NCBI GenBank assembly: GCA_022072085.1
Contig: JAJVII010000051.1
Coordinates: forward strand, 1-64,000
Direction: 5' to 3'
DNA from: Phycisphaerae bacterium
GTDB lineage: Bacteria; Planctomycetota; Phycisphaerae; JAJVII01
DNA: 64,000 nt
How positions within the stretch are numbered: position 1 is the first letter of the stretch; each line of letters opens with the position of its first letter. The notes below the pieces were generated by a model. The model worked only from the letters and a program-made list of their open reading frames with translations. It was not told where the DNA came from and did no database searches. This document shows positions 1 through 9,804 of the stretch, piece by piece. A program made the position numbers and the translations under genes.

Positions 1-108
1 CACCATGCCCGCACGCTGCGGCGAACGCGTCGGTGGGTGGACCTGAAGATCATGGTCTTCTTCGCTCATCAGTCCTTCTCGCAGCAGCAGTTAGAGAACG
101 CAGCGTGA
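1..108 (+). CDS. possible 3' end of a gene cut by the window edge
   Basis: Reading frame 1 is open from the first base to a TGA at 106-108 and encodes 35 residues ending in QQQLENAA. The segment has a basic stretch (RRTRRW) followed by a short hydrophobic run (IMVFF). This would fit the C-terminal tail of a membrane-associated enzyme, but it is too short to recognise. A chance open frame of this length is common in GC-rich DNA. Confidence 0.3.
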   Translation, partial: HHARTLRRTRRWVDLKIMVFFAHQSFSQQQLENAA

Positions 109-118
109 TTATGAAAAA

Positions 119-140
119 TCCTGTGTCTCTGTGGTGAATC
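119..140. repeat. fragment of the CACAGAG-type intergenic repeat
   Basis: The run TGTGTCTCTGTGGTGAAT matches, in reverse complement, the start of the large intergenic inverted repeat at 45666-45932, which contains ACCACAGAGGCAC and GGCACAGAG. Only one arm is visible here. Confidence 0.4.
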
Positions 141-153
141 CCTGGGCGCCGGC

Positions 154-723
154 TCAGGTGCGGGCGCGTTCGAGGTATTCGCCGGTGCGGGTGTCCACGC
201 GGATGACCTCGCCGTTCTCGATGAACGGGGGCACGCGGACCTTGGCGCCGGTCTCGACGACGGCGTCCTTGTACTGGTTGGTCGCGGTCGCCCCCTTGAT
301 GCCCGGCGGCGTGTCGGTCACCGTCAGCTCGACGGTGTTGGGCAGCTCGATCATGATGACCTGCCCGTTGGTCAGCATGGCCATCACCTGCTCGTTGGGC
401 TTGAGATACTGGAGCATCTCGCTCGGCAACACGTCCGCGCCGACTGTGAGCTGCTCGAAGTTGGCCAGGTCCATCAGGACGTGCTGCTCGGGCCCGGAAC
501 TGTACAGATACTCCATCGGCTTCTTGTCGAGGTAGGGCGACTCGAGCTGCTCGTCGACGCGCAGCCGCTGGTCGATGAGCTGGCCGGTCTGGAGGTTCTT
601 CAGCCTGGCCTGGATGTAGCTGCGCCAGTTCCCCTTGGACACCTTCTGGACCTCGTGGACGATCCAGATGTTGCCTTCGTAGATGACGGCCGTTCCCTTC
701 CGCAGGTCGATCGCTTTGATCAT
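154..723 (-). CDS. efp: elongation factor P
   Basis: EF-P binds the ribosome between the P and E sites and relieves stalling at polyproline stretches. The 189-residue product has the three beta-barrel domains of the family: an N-terminal KOW-like domain, a middle OB domain (MEYLYSSGPEQHVLMD) and a C-terminal OB domain with the family signature ending in EVIRVDTRTGEYLERA. The start at MIKAID gives the normal family length; an upstream extension would add non-homologous residues. The loop tip that carries the modified lysine or arginine in characterised EF-Ps reads SKGNW here, with Lys30 at the tip and Ser in place of the usual Pro. A promoter-like sequence lies about 160 bases upstream. No modification enzyme gene is nearby. 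Confidence 0.95.
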   Translation of the reverse strand: MIKAIDLRKGTAVIYEGNIWIVHEVQKVSKGNWRSYIQARLKNLQTGQLIDQRLRVDEQLESPYLDKKPMEYLYSSGPEQHVLMDLANFEQLTVGADVLPSEMLQYLKPNEQVMAMLTNGQVIMIELPNTVELTVTDTPPGIKGATATNQYKDAVVETGAKVRVPPFIENGEVIRVDTRTGEYLERART

Positions 724-883
724 CTCGACATCTCCACCACCAGAAGTAACTCTTGCAGCCCGCGTGCGACGGGAGGGCCCGTGTCGGCCAGTCTGAGCCT
801 CTGCTTCCGGGCCGACGCCGCCGAAGGCGGACACGGGCCTGTCAGGACCGGCCGGCACGATCCGAGCCCCAGCCGGGCCGCAT

Positions 884-912
884 AGTGTAAGGAACATCCG
901 GGAAAATAGCAA
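884..912 (-). promoter_or_regulatory. sigma70-type promoter for efp
   Basis: On the minus strand TTGCTA (907-912) and TACACT (884-889) are separated by exactly 17 bases. The predicted start near 877 would give a leader of about 150 bases before efp. No hairpin with a U-run is evident in that leader. Confidence 0.5.
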
Positions 913-983
913 TGCCCGCCCATCTGCCCGGCTTCGACGCGAGGGGCCGCGCCGGAAGACCGCGAACGGAAGGCGGTTGGGCG

Positions 984-1030
984 CGTTTCAAGTCGCGGGT
1001 TTCAAGTTCCGAGTTCAGAGTTTCAAGCTG
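984..1030. repeat. heptad-periodic intergenic repeat
   Basis: TTTCAAG occurs at 986, 1000 and 1021, so the copies are 14 and 21 bases apart. The units between (TCGCGGG, TTCCGAG, TTCAGAG) keep the same 7-base register. It lies between efp and the carbonic anhydrase gene and resembles the heptad block near 42780-42830. Confidence 0.55.
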
Positions 1031-1048
1031 CGGGTGAAGACGGGGCGC

Positions 1049-1645
1049 TCAGGGGGCGAACTGGCCGGCCTGGACGCGGTAGCCGTCGGCCAGGCTCACG
1101 TTCATCCGGACGACCTGCTGCATGAAGCGGCGGGCTTCGGCGGGGGCGGCGGCCAGGGCGGCGGCGGCCTCGGGCGAGGTGATCGCCCGTCCGGGCGGCA
1201 CCTTGACGCCGTCGCCCAGCACGACATCCTGCACGACGCCCGAAGTGTCGACCAGAACATTGCGGCCCAGCTCGGCCCGGAAGACCACAGCGCGGAACCC
1301 GACGAAGCATCCCTCGCCCAGCCGCGCCGGTCCGTGAACGATGCAGCCGTGGGAGAGGCTGCACTCGCGGCCGACGTGAACTTCCCGGCCGGCCAGAGTG
1401 TGGACAATCACGCCGTCCTGGATGTTGCAGTCGTCGCCGATGACGACGGGGGCGACGCGGCCGTCGCGGTCGTGCTCGTCGGCGCGGATGACGGCATAGG
1501 GTCCGACAAAGACCCGTCGCCCAATGCGGACGTTGCCGATGATCTGCGCGGTCGGATGGATGAAGGCCGTGGGATCGACGCGCGGGCGATCGCCACGCGC
1601 GTTGGGCCGAACGGTCGAGTCGGCTTCTTTCATCATGCAATGCAC
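1049..1645 (-). CDS. gamma-class carbonic anhydrase-like protein
   Basis: This is a left-handed beta-helix (hexapeptide-repeat) protein of 198 residues, expected to form a trimer that interconverts CO2 and bicarbonate. The metal ligands of the gamma class are all present: His82 in VIVH, His99 in SLSH and His104 in VHGPARLG, with the same five-residue step as in the archaeal Cam enzyme. The C-terminal NVSLADGYRV segment also matches Cam closely. The product is cytosolic with no signal peptide. The gene lies 52 bases downstream of a PEPCK-like gene on the same strand and is probably cotranscribed with it, which makes a role in CO2/bicarbonate handling plausible. The exact start is uncertain because Met4 and Met5 are alternatives. 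A ferripyochelin-binding or acyltransferase-like role is less likely given the full ligand set. Confidence 0.85.
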   Translation of the reverse strand: MHCMMKEADSTVRPNARGDRPRVDPTAFIHPTAQIIGNVRIGRRVFVGPYAVIRADEHDRDGRVAPVVIGDDCNIQDGVIVHTLAGREVHVGRECSLSHGCIVHGPARLGEGCFVGFRAVVFRAELGRNVLVDTSGVVQDVVLGDGVKVPPGRAITSPEAAAALAAAPAEARRFMQQVVRMNVSLADGYRVQAGQFAP

Positions 1646-1697
1646 CTGTGTGAAGTCAGCCTGTCCGGCCGGGGCGGCGCGGGCCCGCCCCGCGCGA

Positions 1698-3494
1698 TCA
1701 GGTCGAGGCGGCCTGCGGCGCCGGCTCGTTCTGGCGAGCGGCGGCGCTGCGCGAAATCTGTTCCAGCAATGCGGCGGCGGCCTCCTGCGGGCCGGAGGCC
1801 TCGCAGCCCGGCACGCCCAGCCGCGTCCGCATCTGGGCGACGAAGACGCCCTGCTCGAAGGCGGCGGCGAACACCTCGCGGGCCAGCTTCTCGTGGACCT
1901 CGCGATACTGCGGCGGCCCGAAGATGTTCGCGAAGTAACTGTGCACCAGGCCGGTGGCCGAGGTCGTGCCCTTGGCCATCGCGGCGCCGTGGCGGAAGGT
2001 CTCCAGGGCCTTCTCGGCGTCGGGCAGGCGCTCGAGGATGGGATGGTCCTCGTCCACCTGCTCGTAGTTGTTGGCGTAGAGCAGGATGTCGACCGGATGC
2101 CCGGCCAGGACCTCGTCCAGCGTGGTCACCGGCAACACGACGCGGGCGTTGACCTTCTGCGGGCTCATGATGATCGCCCGGTCGATCTGGCCGAACGCGT
2201 AGCCCTGCTGGAGGTCGTCCAGGCGGATGAACGCCCCGACCTCGGTGCCGTATCCGAGCACGCGCCCGTCGTCGGCGACCTGAAGGGAGCCCATGTCGTC
2301 GGCGACGATGCGCAGGTCGCGGATGTGCTGGCCGGCCATGATCCGCAGGGCTTCGAGCGTCTCGCTCTTGCCGGTCGCGGTGTCGCCGATGAGCAGCAGG
2401 TTGGCGGCGGCGCCGTTCTTGAGGCAGATGCGGCTCATTGCGCCGTGGAAGGGCATCCGCCCGCGCTTCATCATCACGATGTTGTGCAGCGTGAGCGTCA
2501 TCTTCTTGAGGTAGCCGAAGTAGCCGAAGCGGTCCTCCGCCGGCACGGCGCCGACCAGCAGGTCGCTGTCGGGGTCGTCGTAGAAGACGGTCGGCAGGTC
2601 GCCGAACCGGGCCAGCGACTCGGACGGGGCGCCGTAGACGTAGACCGCGTCGGGCCCGGCGGCGATCTGCTCGTCGCGGGCCAGCTCGAAAAGGTTCGCC
2701 AACGCCGTCGCAAGCCCCATGAACCGCTGGTGGAAGTAGATGAAGATCGTCAGCGGGCCGACGCACGCGGGGTAGCACATCCACTTCTCCCGCTCCAGTT
2801 TCATGCCGACCAGCGGGTTCTTGTCGATGCGCTGGAACTGCCCGGTTCGCTTGTTGGTCGGCGGGTCCAGCAGGAGCGGCGGGTGGATGAGCACCTGGCG
2901 CACGAAGGGCAGACCCTCGAGGACCTCGCAACCAGCCGGCACGGTCCAGGGCTTGGGCACGGCGATCAGCCCGACCTGGCATCCGGCGGCCACCTGGCGG
3001 AACACGCGCGGATGATCGGCGGTGATGTTCTCGCAGATGTCGCGGTAGGCCGCCCGCACCACGTCGGTCAGCCGCTCCATCGTCGAGTTGAACGTGCGAT
3101 AGGGCCGCCGGTCGCCGCCGTCGGGCCCGGTGTTCTCTGAGTGGCAAACCATGAACCGGTTGAATCGCCGCCAGTAGTCGTACAGCTCCTCGACCAGCCG
3201 ATGCAGCAACTGCCGTCGGTTGGGGAGGTCGGCCATCCCCGGCACGATCCGCGCGACCCGGTCGATGGGCGAGTCGGCCAGGGCCCGGAGCAGGCTGGCC
3301 AGCCGCGCCCCGTCGTCGTTGGGGGCGATCACCTCCAGCAGCGGCGAGCCCTGCTCGCGCAGCGAGGCGACGTGAAAGCGGACCACCTTCTCGAAGGCCC
3401 GGCTGGTGAGCAGCTCGGCGGCCCCGGTGCAGACGGCGCCCTCGGCGTGCAGGACGATCTGGCTTCCCTCGCGATCCAGGCTTCGGACGGACAT
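1698..3494 (-). CDS. PEPCK-like P-loop kinase-fold protein
   Basis: The 598-residue product carries a P-loop near residues 369-377 (IGDTATGKS) followed by an acidic DDMGSL motif. This is the arrangement of the PEP carboxykinase / HPr-kinase type nucleotide-binding fold rather than of ordinary P-loop GTPases. The downstream block AFGQIDRAIIMSPQKVNA is highly conserved-looking. The N-terminal 360 residues match no domain I can name. The start is fixed by an AAAGGAA Shine-Dalgarno six bases before ATG. I recognise the family as distant PEPCK relatives found in several anaerobic and planctomycete-like bacteria, but the classical PEPCK substrate motifs are not evident, so decarboxylating activity is inferred. 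The adjacent downstream gene is a gamma carbonic anhydrase, which fits a CO2-linked reaction. Confidence 0.65.
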   Translation of the reverse strand: MSVRSLDREGSQIVLHAEGAVCTGAAELLTSRAFEKVVRFHVASLREQGSPLLEVIAPNDDGARLASLLRALADSPIDRVARIVPGMADLPNRRQLLHRLVEELYDYWRRFNRFMVCHSENTGPDGGDRRPYRTFNSTMERLTDVVRAAYRDICENITADHPRVFRQVAAGCQVGLIAVPKPWTVPAGCEVLEGLPFVRQVLIHPPLLLDPPTNKRTGQFQRIDKNPLVGMKLEREKWMCYPACVGPLTIFIYFHQRFMGLATALANLFELARDEQIAAGPDAVYVYGAPSESLARFGDLPTVFYDDPDSDLLVGAVPAEDRFGYFGYLKKMTLTLHNIVMMKRGRMPFHGAMSRICLKNGAAANLLLIGDTATGKSETLEALRIMAGQHIRDLRIVADDMGSLQVADDGRVLGYGTEVGAFIRLDDLQQGYAFGQIDRAIIMSPQKVNARVVLPVTTLDEVLAGHPVDILLYANNYEQVDEDHPILERLPDAEKALETFRHGAAMAKGTTSATGLVHSYFANIFGPPQYREVHEKLAREVFAAAFEQGVFVAQMRTRLGVPGCEASGPQEAAAALLEQISRSAAARQNEPAPQAAST

Positions 3495-3669
3495 GGTGCG
3501 TTCCTTTCGGTGGACTCCAAGTGTCGGCGACCCGAAAAAAAAGGGCCGGGACCTGCACGCCGTCCGGATCGCCGATGCGGTCCGTGGCTGCGCAGGTTCC
3601 GGCCTCACTTCGCGCCGCGCGCTCCACGCGGGGCCCGGGCGCAACTTGAATGCCTTGCGTTGCGGGCAC

Positions 3670-3706
3670 AAAAAAAGCCGCCCAAGCGACCATTGTCGCC
3701 GGCGGC
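3670..3706 (-). terminator. intrinsic terminator after the MpsC-like gene
   Basis: On the minus strand GCCGCC pairs with GGGCGGC around an inner GCGAC/GTCGC hairpin with a four-base loop, followed directly by seven Ts (3670-3676). It lies 78 bases beyond the stop of the upstream gene. Confidence 0.85.
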
Positions 3707-3783
3707 CTACCCCGCGGCCGGCCCGAAGGCCCTCCGCGGCATCTGCCCTGACTCACTATTTGTAACCGCCTCGACCTCCGAGG

Positions 3784-4164
3784 TCAAGTCTCGGCTCGCG
3801 CCAAATCCGGCGGGGCCTCCAGGGTGAAGATAATCACGCGCTCGCCGGCGGTCGTGCTGATGTCGGTGTGCAGGCTGCGGACCCGTCGGCCGGTCAGGGC
3901 CTGGATCACGGCGTCCAGCAGCGGGCGACCCTTTTCCAGCAACTCGATGCGGACCTGCTTGATGAGGTCGCGGCCGCGGGCCCCCTCGTTGGACTGGGCC
4001 AACTGGTGCTCCGCGGGCGTCAGGACGCCCTGAAGCCGCACGATCACCATGTCGTCGACGATATAGGTCCGGGCCTCCAGGGGTCCGCGGCCCATGTATT
4101 CCTTCTCGAACTTGATCAGCGCCTCGCTGATTTCGGCTTCGATCTGTCCGCGGGTCTTGGCCAT
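3784..4164 (-). CDS. MpsC/DUF2294 family protein
   Basis: This 126-residue soluble protein shows the signature of the DUF2294 family, renamed for MpsC, an accessory part of a cation-linked membrane-potential-generating system described in staphylococci. Diagnostic stretches are YMGRGPLEARTYIVDDMVIV, GVLTPAEHQLA, and SLHTDISTTAGERVIIFTL near the C terminus. In many genomes the family occurs as a stand-alone small gene, as here, with no MpsA/MpsB-type transporter beside it. It sits 51 bases downstream of tRNA-Thr on the same strand and may share that promoter. A strong terminator follows it. The biochemical role is not established from sequence. Confidence 0.75.
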   Translation of the reverse strand: MAKTRGQIEAEISEALIKFEKEYMGRGPLEARTYIVDDMVIVRLQGVLTPAEHQLAQSNEGARGRDLIKQVRIELLEKGRPLLDAVIQALTGRRVRSLHTDISTTAGERVIIFTLEAPPDLARAET

Positions 4165-4215
4165 TCGCGTCTTCGGGCAAGGAGTTGCCGGGCGGTCGCG
4201 CCGGCGGGGGCGGAC

Positions 4216-4287
4216 AGCCGATGGAGGGATTTGAACCCTCAACCCCGGCTTTACGAAAGCCGTGCTCTACCGTTGAGCTACATCGGC
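4216..4287 (-). tRNA. tRNA-Thr (anticodon CGU)
   Basis: The minus strand folds as a standard cloverleaf. The 7-bp acceptor GCCGATG/CATCGGC is followed by discriminator T. The D arm contains AGCTCAACGGTAGAGC. The anticodon stem CGGCT/AGCCG encloses loop TTCGTAA, and the T arm is GAGGGTTCAAATCCCTC. Total length is 72 bases and no CCA is encoded. Confidence 0.95.
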
Positions 4288-4300
4288 GGCAGACCCGACA

Positions 4301-4329
4301 CCTATAGCCGAAAGACGCCGTTTCGTCAA
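4301..4329 (-). promoter_or_regulatory. sigma70-type promoter for tRNA-Thr
   Basis: On the minus strand TTGACG (4324-4329) and TATAGG (4301-4306) are separated by 17 bases. The predicted start near 4294 is a few bases before the mature tRNA 5' end. The MpsC-like gene downstream may also depend on it. Confidence 0.65.
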
Positions 4330-4416
4330 GGTTCCCGCGCGCCCGCGGGCATTGACCGGCCGCCCGCAGCCGACGAAGATGGGGCTGGCCCCGCCGCGGG
4401 GCCCGGAGAGACGCCC

Positions 4417-5709
4417 ATGCGAATGCTCGTGATCCTACTGTCGGCGGTGCTGTCGATTCCGAGTCTGGCGCTCGGCCGGTCGCCGACCACGCAGGGCGAA
4501 TCGGCCGACGTGGCGGCCACCCAGCCGGCCGGGGCCGACGCGATCCGTCCGGGGTGGAAGCTCGTCTGGAACGACGAGTTCGATGCGCCCGGCCTGCCTG
4601 ATCCCGCGAAGTGGGGCTACGAGGAGGGCTTCATCCGCAACCACGAATCGCAGTATTACACCAAGGCCCGCCGCGAGAACTGCCGCGTCGAGGACGGCGT
4701 CCTGGTCATTGAGGCCCGCAAGGAGCGGTTCGGCAATGCACGCTACACGTCGGCCAGCATCCACACCCAGGGCAAAGCGTCATGGACCGGCGGACGGATC
4801 GAAATCCGCGCCAGGCTGCCGCGCGGGGCAGGGGTCTGGCCGGCGTTCTGGACGCTCGGCGACAATATCGCCAAGGTCGGCTGGCCCTCCTGCGGCGAGA
4901 TCGACATCATGGAGTTCGTCGGCAAGACGCCCGACCAGGTCTACGGCACGCTGCACTGGAACCGCCGCGGACACCAGCAGAAGGGCGGCAGCCTGAAGGC
5001 GGCCCAGCCGTGGGCAGACTTCCACGTCTACGCGGCCGAATGGTCGGTCGACCGAATGGATTTCTATTTCGACCGGACGCGCTACGCGTCGATCGCGTTG
5101 TCCGACGCCGACATCCGCACTCGCGACGGCGCCGTCGAGAACGCCTTCCGACTCCCGCACCACGTCAAGCTCAACTTCGCGCTGGGCGGCGACTGGGGCG
5201 GGAAGGTCGACGACAGCGCCCTGCCGCAGCGGTTCGTCGTCGATTATGTCCGCGTCTACCAGAAGGCCGACGCACCGACCACCCAGCCCGACGATTACCG
5301 GATCACTTGCAGGAATGCACGGGACCGCGTCGCGGCCACCACGGAGGACGGCTGCACGGTCTTCACCGTGGCCAGTCCCGGCGGGATCGGCCAAGCGGTC
5401 ATCCAGCGTCCGGGGAACGGTTGGCCGAAGGCCGTCGAGCTTCGGCTGAATCTGAAGGGGCTCGAATCGCTGCGACTCTCCAACGGGCAGAAGCGATTGT
5501 CGGTGTCAGTCAATCGCGACGGGGTCAGCCTTTCGTCCGACGGAAAGATGCTGACCGGCCGCCCCGACGGCCCCGCCGACCCGCTCTGGACGAACGTCCG
5601 GTCCCCCGACGACGCGGGACACGGTTTCAGGCTCGTCGTTCCCCCGGCGATGCTCGATGCGAACGCCGCAAGCTTGTCCATCGAATGGATCGACTTCTAC
5701 CGGGGCTGA
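4417..5709 (+). CDS. secreted GH16 family beta-glucanase (laminarinase-like)
   Basis: The 430-residue product begins with a signal peptide (hydrophobic run LVILLSAVLSIPSLALG) and is expected outside the cytoplasm. Residues 45-285 form a GH16 beta-jelly-roll. The catalytic motif GEIDIMEFVG contains nucleophile Glu161, Asp163 and acid/base Glu166. EFDAPGLPDPAKW and GVWPAFWTLG are typical of the laminarinase/agarase-type subfamilies, which hydrolyse beta-1,3(4)-glucans or red-algal galactans. About 140 C-terminal residues follow the catalytic domain and match nothing I recognise; they could be a carbohydrate-binding beta-sandwich. The start is the ATG after CGGAGAG. It is divergent from tRNA-Thr and stands alone. 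Substrate specificity cannot be set from sequence alone. Confidence 0.9.
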   Translation: MRMLVILLSAVLSIPSLALGRSPTTQGESADVAATQPAGADAIRPGWKLVWNDEFDAPGLPDPAKWGYEEGFIRNHESQYYTKARRENCRVEDGVLVIEARKERFGNARYTSASIHTQGKASWTGGRIEIRARLPRGAGVWPAFWTLGDNIAKVGWPSCGEIDIMEFVGKTPDQVYGTLHWNRRGHQQKGGSLKAAQPWADFHVYAAEWSVDRMDFYFDRTRYASIALSDADIRTRDGAVENAFRLPHHVKLNFALGGDWGGKVDDSALPQRFVVDYVRVYQKADAPTTQPDDYRITCRNARDRVAATTEDGCTVFTVASPGGIGQAVIQRPGNGWPKAVELRLNLKGLESLRLSNGQKRLSVSVNRDGVSLSSDGKMLTGRPDGPADPLWTNVRSPDDAGHGFRLVVPPAMLDANAASLSIEWIDFYRG

Positions 5710-5733
5710 GACGACTGGCGCGGATGATCGATT

Positions 5734-6270
5734 TCATGCCGAGGCGCCTGGCTTAGCCGGCTTGGGCGTATAGGAAAAGCGGTAGGCCGGTCCCACCAGC
5801 GTCCGGGTCATCTGCACGATCTCCTGGGCGTGCCCGCGGAAGTGGGGCACCGAGCTGAAGATGGCCTTGATGCCCGAAACCTCCGAGCCCTGGACGTTGC
5901 GCGCTCGCAGCAGGTCGGCGGCGCCGGCGGCCTTCAATGTCGTCGTCGCGTCGCGGACGGCCGCGTCCAGGCGGGCCAGCAGATCGGCACGAGAGATGGG
6001 CCCGCGCTCGGAGAACTCCTTCGGGCGGTCGCGGTCGAATTTCGCCCCGCCCATGCCGGCCACCAGCCACTGCCGCACGTTGCCGCACAGGTGCAGGATC
6101 AGGTTGCCGATGCTGTTGCGGTCCTCGGCGATCCGCGACCAGACCTGCTCGTCAGCCAACTGGTCCAGGCAGTGGCGGATGAGCCTCGCGGCGTCGGCCA
6201 GGGCCGCGGCGGCCTGTTCGGTGACGGCCGACGCGAGTTGGGCGGCTGCGACTTCCTGCGACTTGTCCAT
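5734..6270 (-). CDS. DinB-like four-helix protein (DUF1572 type)
   Basis: The 178-residue product is predicted to be all-helical with the layout of the DinB/YfiT superfamily, which are metal-binding four-helix bundles. Candidate metal ligands are the His in NLILHLCGNVRQW and the two in PHFRGHAQEI. The segment DRDRPKEFSERGPIS, a loop before the third helix, is characteristic of the DUF1572 branch. The chosen ATG lies seven bases downstream of AAAGG; an in-frame upstream ATG would add 17 unconserved residues. It converges on the GH16 gene with only 24 bases between the stops. Thiol transferase or damage-response roles are known for relatives, but none can be assigned here. Confidence 0.75.
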   Translation of the reverse strand: MDKSQEVAAAQLASAVTEQAAAALADAARLIRHCLDQLADEQVWSRIAEDRNSIGNLILHLCGNVRQWLVAGMGGAKFDRDRPKEFSERGPISRADLLARLDAAVRDATTTLKAAGAADLLRARNVQGSEVSGIKAIFSSVPHFRGHAQEIVQMTRTLVGPAYRFSYTPKPAKPGASA

Positions 6271-6792
6271 GACGGATGCCTTTCGACGGTGACCCGGGGT
6301 CGGCCGGCCCGGCCGACACATCGGCCGGCGATCTGACTATTCTCTCACCGATCTGTCGCCAGGCAAGAGCCAGCGTGGCCAAAGGAAAAGCCCCCGCCGG
6401 CGCGAAACGGGGCGCGCCACCGGGGGCATGGTGTTGATCCCGGCCTCGAACGGACGGTCAAGGGATTTCCGATCAGTCAACCTTCGTCGGGCGGATCGGG
6501 ACGCACGCCGCCGATACCGGGCCCCGAGGCCCAGGGCGCGGCCGACAGTCGGCAGAACCTACATCGCCAGTCCGGCCAGGACCGTCATCTTCGTTGTGCG
6601 TCCGATTGCGTGCCCAATCATTCGCATCACCCCTTCCGGGTAATTGCGGCGAACAGTCTTGCTTGTCAGTGCATTGGGTCCGCGGCGGGCCCGGGCAGGC
6701 CCGTCCAGATGGAATGTCCGATTCATTTCGCGGGCAGGCAAATCGGGGCAGACGGGTCGTGAGGCCGGCTGGCAGGTGCCGGCGGCTATGGG
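6271..6792. other. gene-poor interval with a possible 22-codon ORF
   Basis: About 520 bases separate the DinB-like gene from the ACT gene, both on the minus strand. The only structured parts are the terminator at 6386-6427 and a very short minus-strand reading frame at 6559-6627. That frame has ATG preceded by GGAAGGGG and encodes 22 residues beginning MRMIGHAIGR and ending AGLAM. No family match is recognised and it may be chance. Nothing else is evident. Confidence 0.3.
6386..6427 (-). terminator. intrinsic terminator
   Basis: On the minus strand GCCCCCG (6421-6427) pairs with CGGGGGC (6390-6396). An inner GGCGCG/CGCGCC stem lies within it, and TTTTCC follows. It would end transcripts from the ACT gene or from any short transcript in the interval. 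Confidence 0.7.
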
Positions 6793-7251
6793 TCAGGAGA
6801 TTTCCGCTTCACCCAGCAGGGAAAAGCCCTTGCGGCGGAGTACCGTGGCCGCCATTTCCGGCTCGTCGACGTGCAGCGCGACCGCCGACTGGCCCGTCTG
6901 GCGGACGAGCATGGGGTAGGCGTAGTGGATGTTGACCTCAGCCGACACGAGCACCTCGCACAGGTCGCGCAGGGCGTCGGGGCTGCCCAGCTCGGCGACG
7001 ACCATCTCGGTCTCGCTGAAGGCCATGCCGGCCGACCGCAGCATACCGCGGGCCTCGTCGCTGGGGGCCAGGATGCAACGGACGATGGCACAGTCAGCCG
7101 AGTCTACGACCGTCAGGGCCGCGAGCTGGACGTTGGTGCCCAGGAAGAGATTGAGCAGTTCGCGGAGCTTGCCGACGCGGTTGTCCAGGAAGACCGAGAA
7201 CTGGACGACGCGTGGGAATCGGTAGCGCGGATCGGACTCGAACGGCTCCAT
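6793..7251 (-). CDS. tandem ACT-domain protein
   Basis: The 152-residue soluble protein consists of two ACT-like beta-alpha-beta-beta-alpha-beta units. The first spans about residues 14-75 (VVQFSVFLDNRVGKLRELLNL is typical of the ligand-binding beta1/alpha1) and the second about 83-148 (VVAELGSPDALRDLCEVLVSAEVNI). ACT domains bind small ligands, usually amino acids, and regulate linked enzymes. Free-standing double-ACT proteins of this kind occur beside acetate or amino-acid metabolism genes in other bacteria. Here no catalytic domain is attached and no obvious target gene is adjacent, so the ligand is unknown. It lies downstream of the dnaK terminator and therefore probably has its own promoter. 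Confidence 0.75.
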   Translation of the reverse strand: MEPFESDPRYRFPRVVQFSVFLDNRVGKLRELLNLFLGTNVQLAALTVVDSADCAIVRCILAPSDEARGMLRSAGMAFSETEMVVAELGSPDALRDLCEVLVSAEVNIHYAYPMLVRQTGQSAVALHVDEPEMAATVLRRKGFSLLGEAEIS

Positions 7252-7311
7252 GGGTTATATGATAGCCGCAGCCGGTGCGGTGAAAAGGGCGTGCCGCCGC
7301 GATCAGCCCAG

Positions 7312-7371
7312 AAAAAAGCCGCGGGTAGAAACAACGATGTGGAGGGGAGGCATCGCCGAACCACCCGCGGC
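7312..7371 (-). terminator. compound intrinsic terminator after dnaK
   Basis: On the minus strand GCCGCGGGT (7363-7371) pairs perfectly over nine bases with ACCCGCGGC (7318-7326), and TTTTTT follows. Within the long loop, CGATG/CATCG can form a second hairpin. It is 141 bases beyond the dnaK stop. Confidence 0.75.
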
Positions 7372-7511
7372 AAGTCGTCGTCCAGTCAGATATACCAATG
7401 CAACAGTACCAGCGAAGGGGGCCGGCCGTCAAGCCCTAACTCCTTTGCCGCCTGTGAAATGCGGCACGGATAGGGCCTGACGGACGGCTTCGGGCCATCC
7501 GCGGGGGCCGC

Positions 7512-9422
<1,911 letters not shown>

Positions 9423-9804
9423 TGCGTCTCACTCCCTCTTGTGTGCATCTTGCCGGCCGGTCCGACCCGCGGGCCGACACCGGCCTGCCGGTGTATAGAG
9501 CAAACGCCGTGCCATCGCCGCCGGCCCGGGCACAATCGGCATAAATATTGCAGGTATATGGTCTTGCTGCATTCCCCTCCGCCCGCGACCCCCGCCCGCC
9601 CCATGCCATTTTGGCAGCATTCCCGCCCCCGCCCGCCGTCCCGGGGGCCCTGTACGCGCCTGCCCCTGCGCGTCGCCAGACCGTTGACGGGGGCTGGCCA
9701 ACGCGGCGTCAGGCCCGCGAATCTCGCTGTTCCCCCTGCGCCCGCGACCGCGTATCATGTTCGCGCCCTGTGTCGGGGCCATCCGCGAGGAGTATCGAGA
9801 ATCC
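9423..9804. other. divergent intergenic region between dnaK and a transporter pair
   Basis: The 380 bases include a short A+T-rich patch around 9539-9562 (ATAAATATTGCAGGTATAT) within otherwise very GC-rich DNA. This is the likely location of the dnaK promoter on the minus strand. I cannot assign -35 and -10 boxes with confidence. No CIRCE or other inverted repeat is visible. Confidence 0.4.

Noticed and set aside
1633-3756. A 707-codon minus-strand frame over the PEPCK-like gene
   Set aside because: Out of frame with the gene that has the P-loop and ribosome-binding site; Arg/Pro-rich shadow.
7312-7371. Riboswitch upstream of the ACT-domain gene
   Set aside because: The hairpin with its T-run lies downstream of dnaK on the same strand and is fully explained as the dnaK terminator. 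No conserved aptamer core is recognised.
9423-9804. CIRCE/HrcA operator before dnaK
   Set aside because: Neither TTAGCACTC nor its inverted partner is present in the upstream region.
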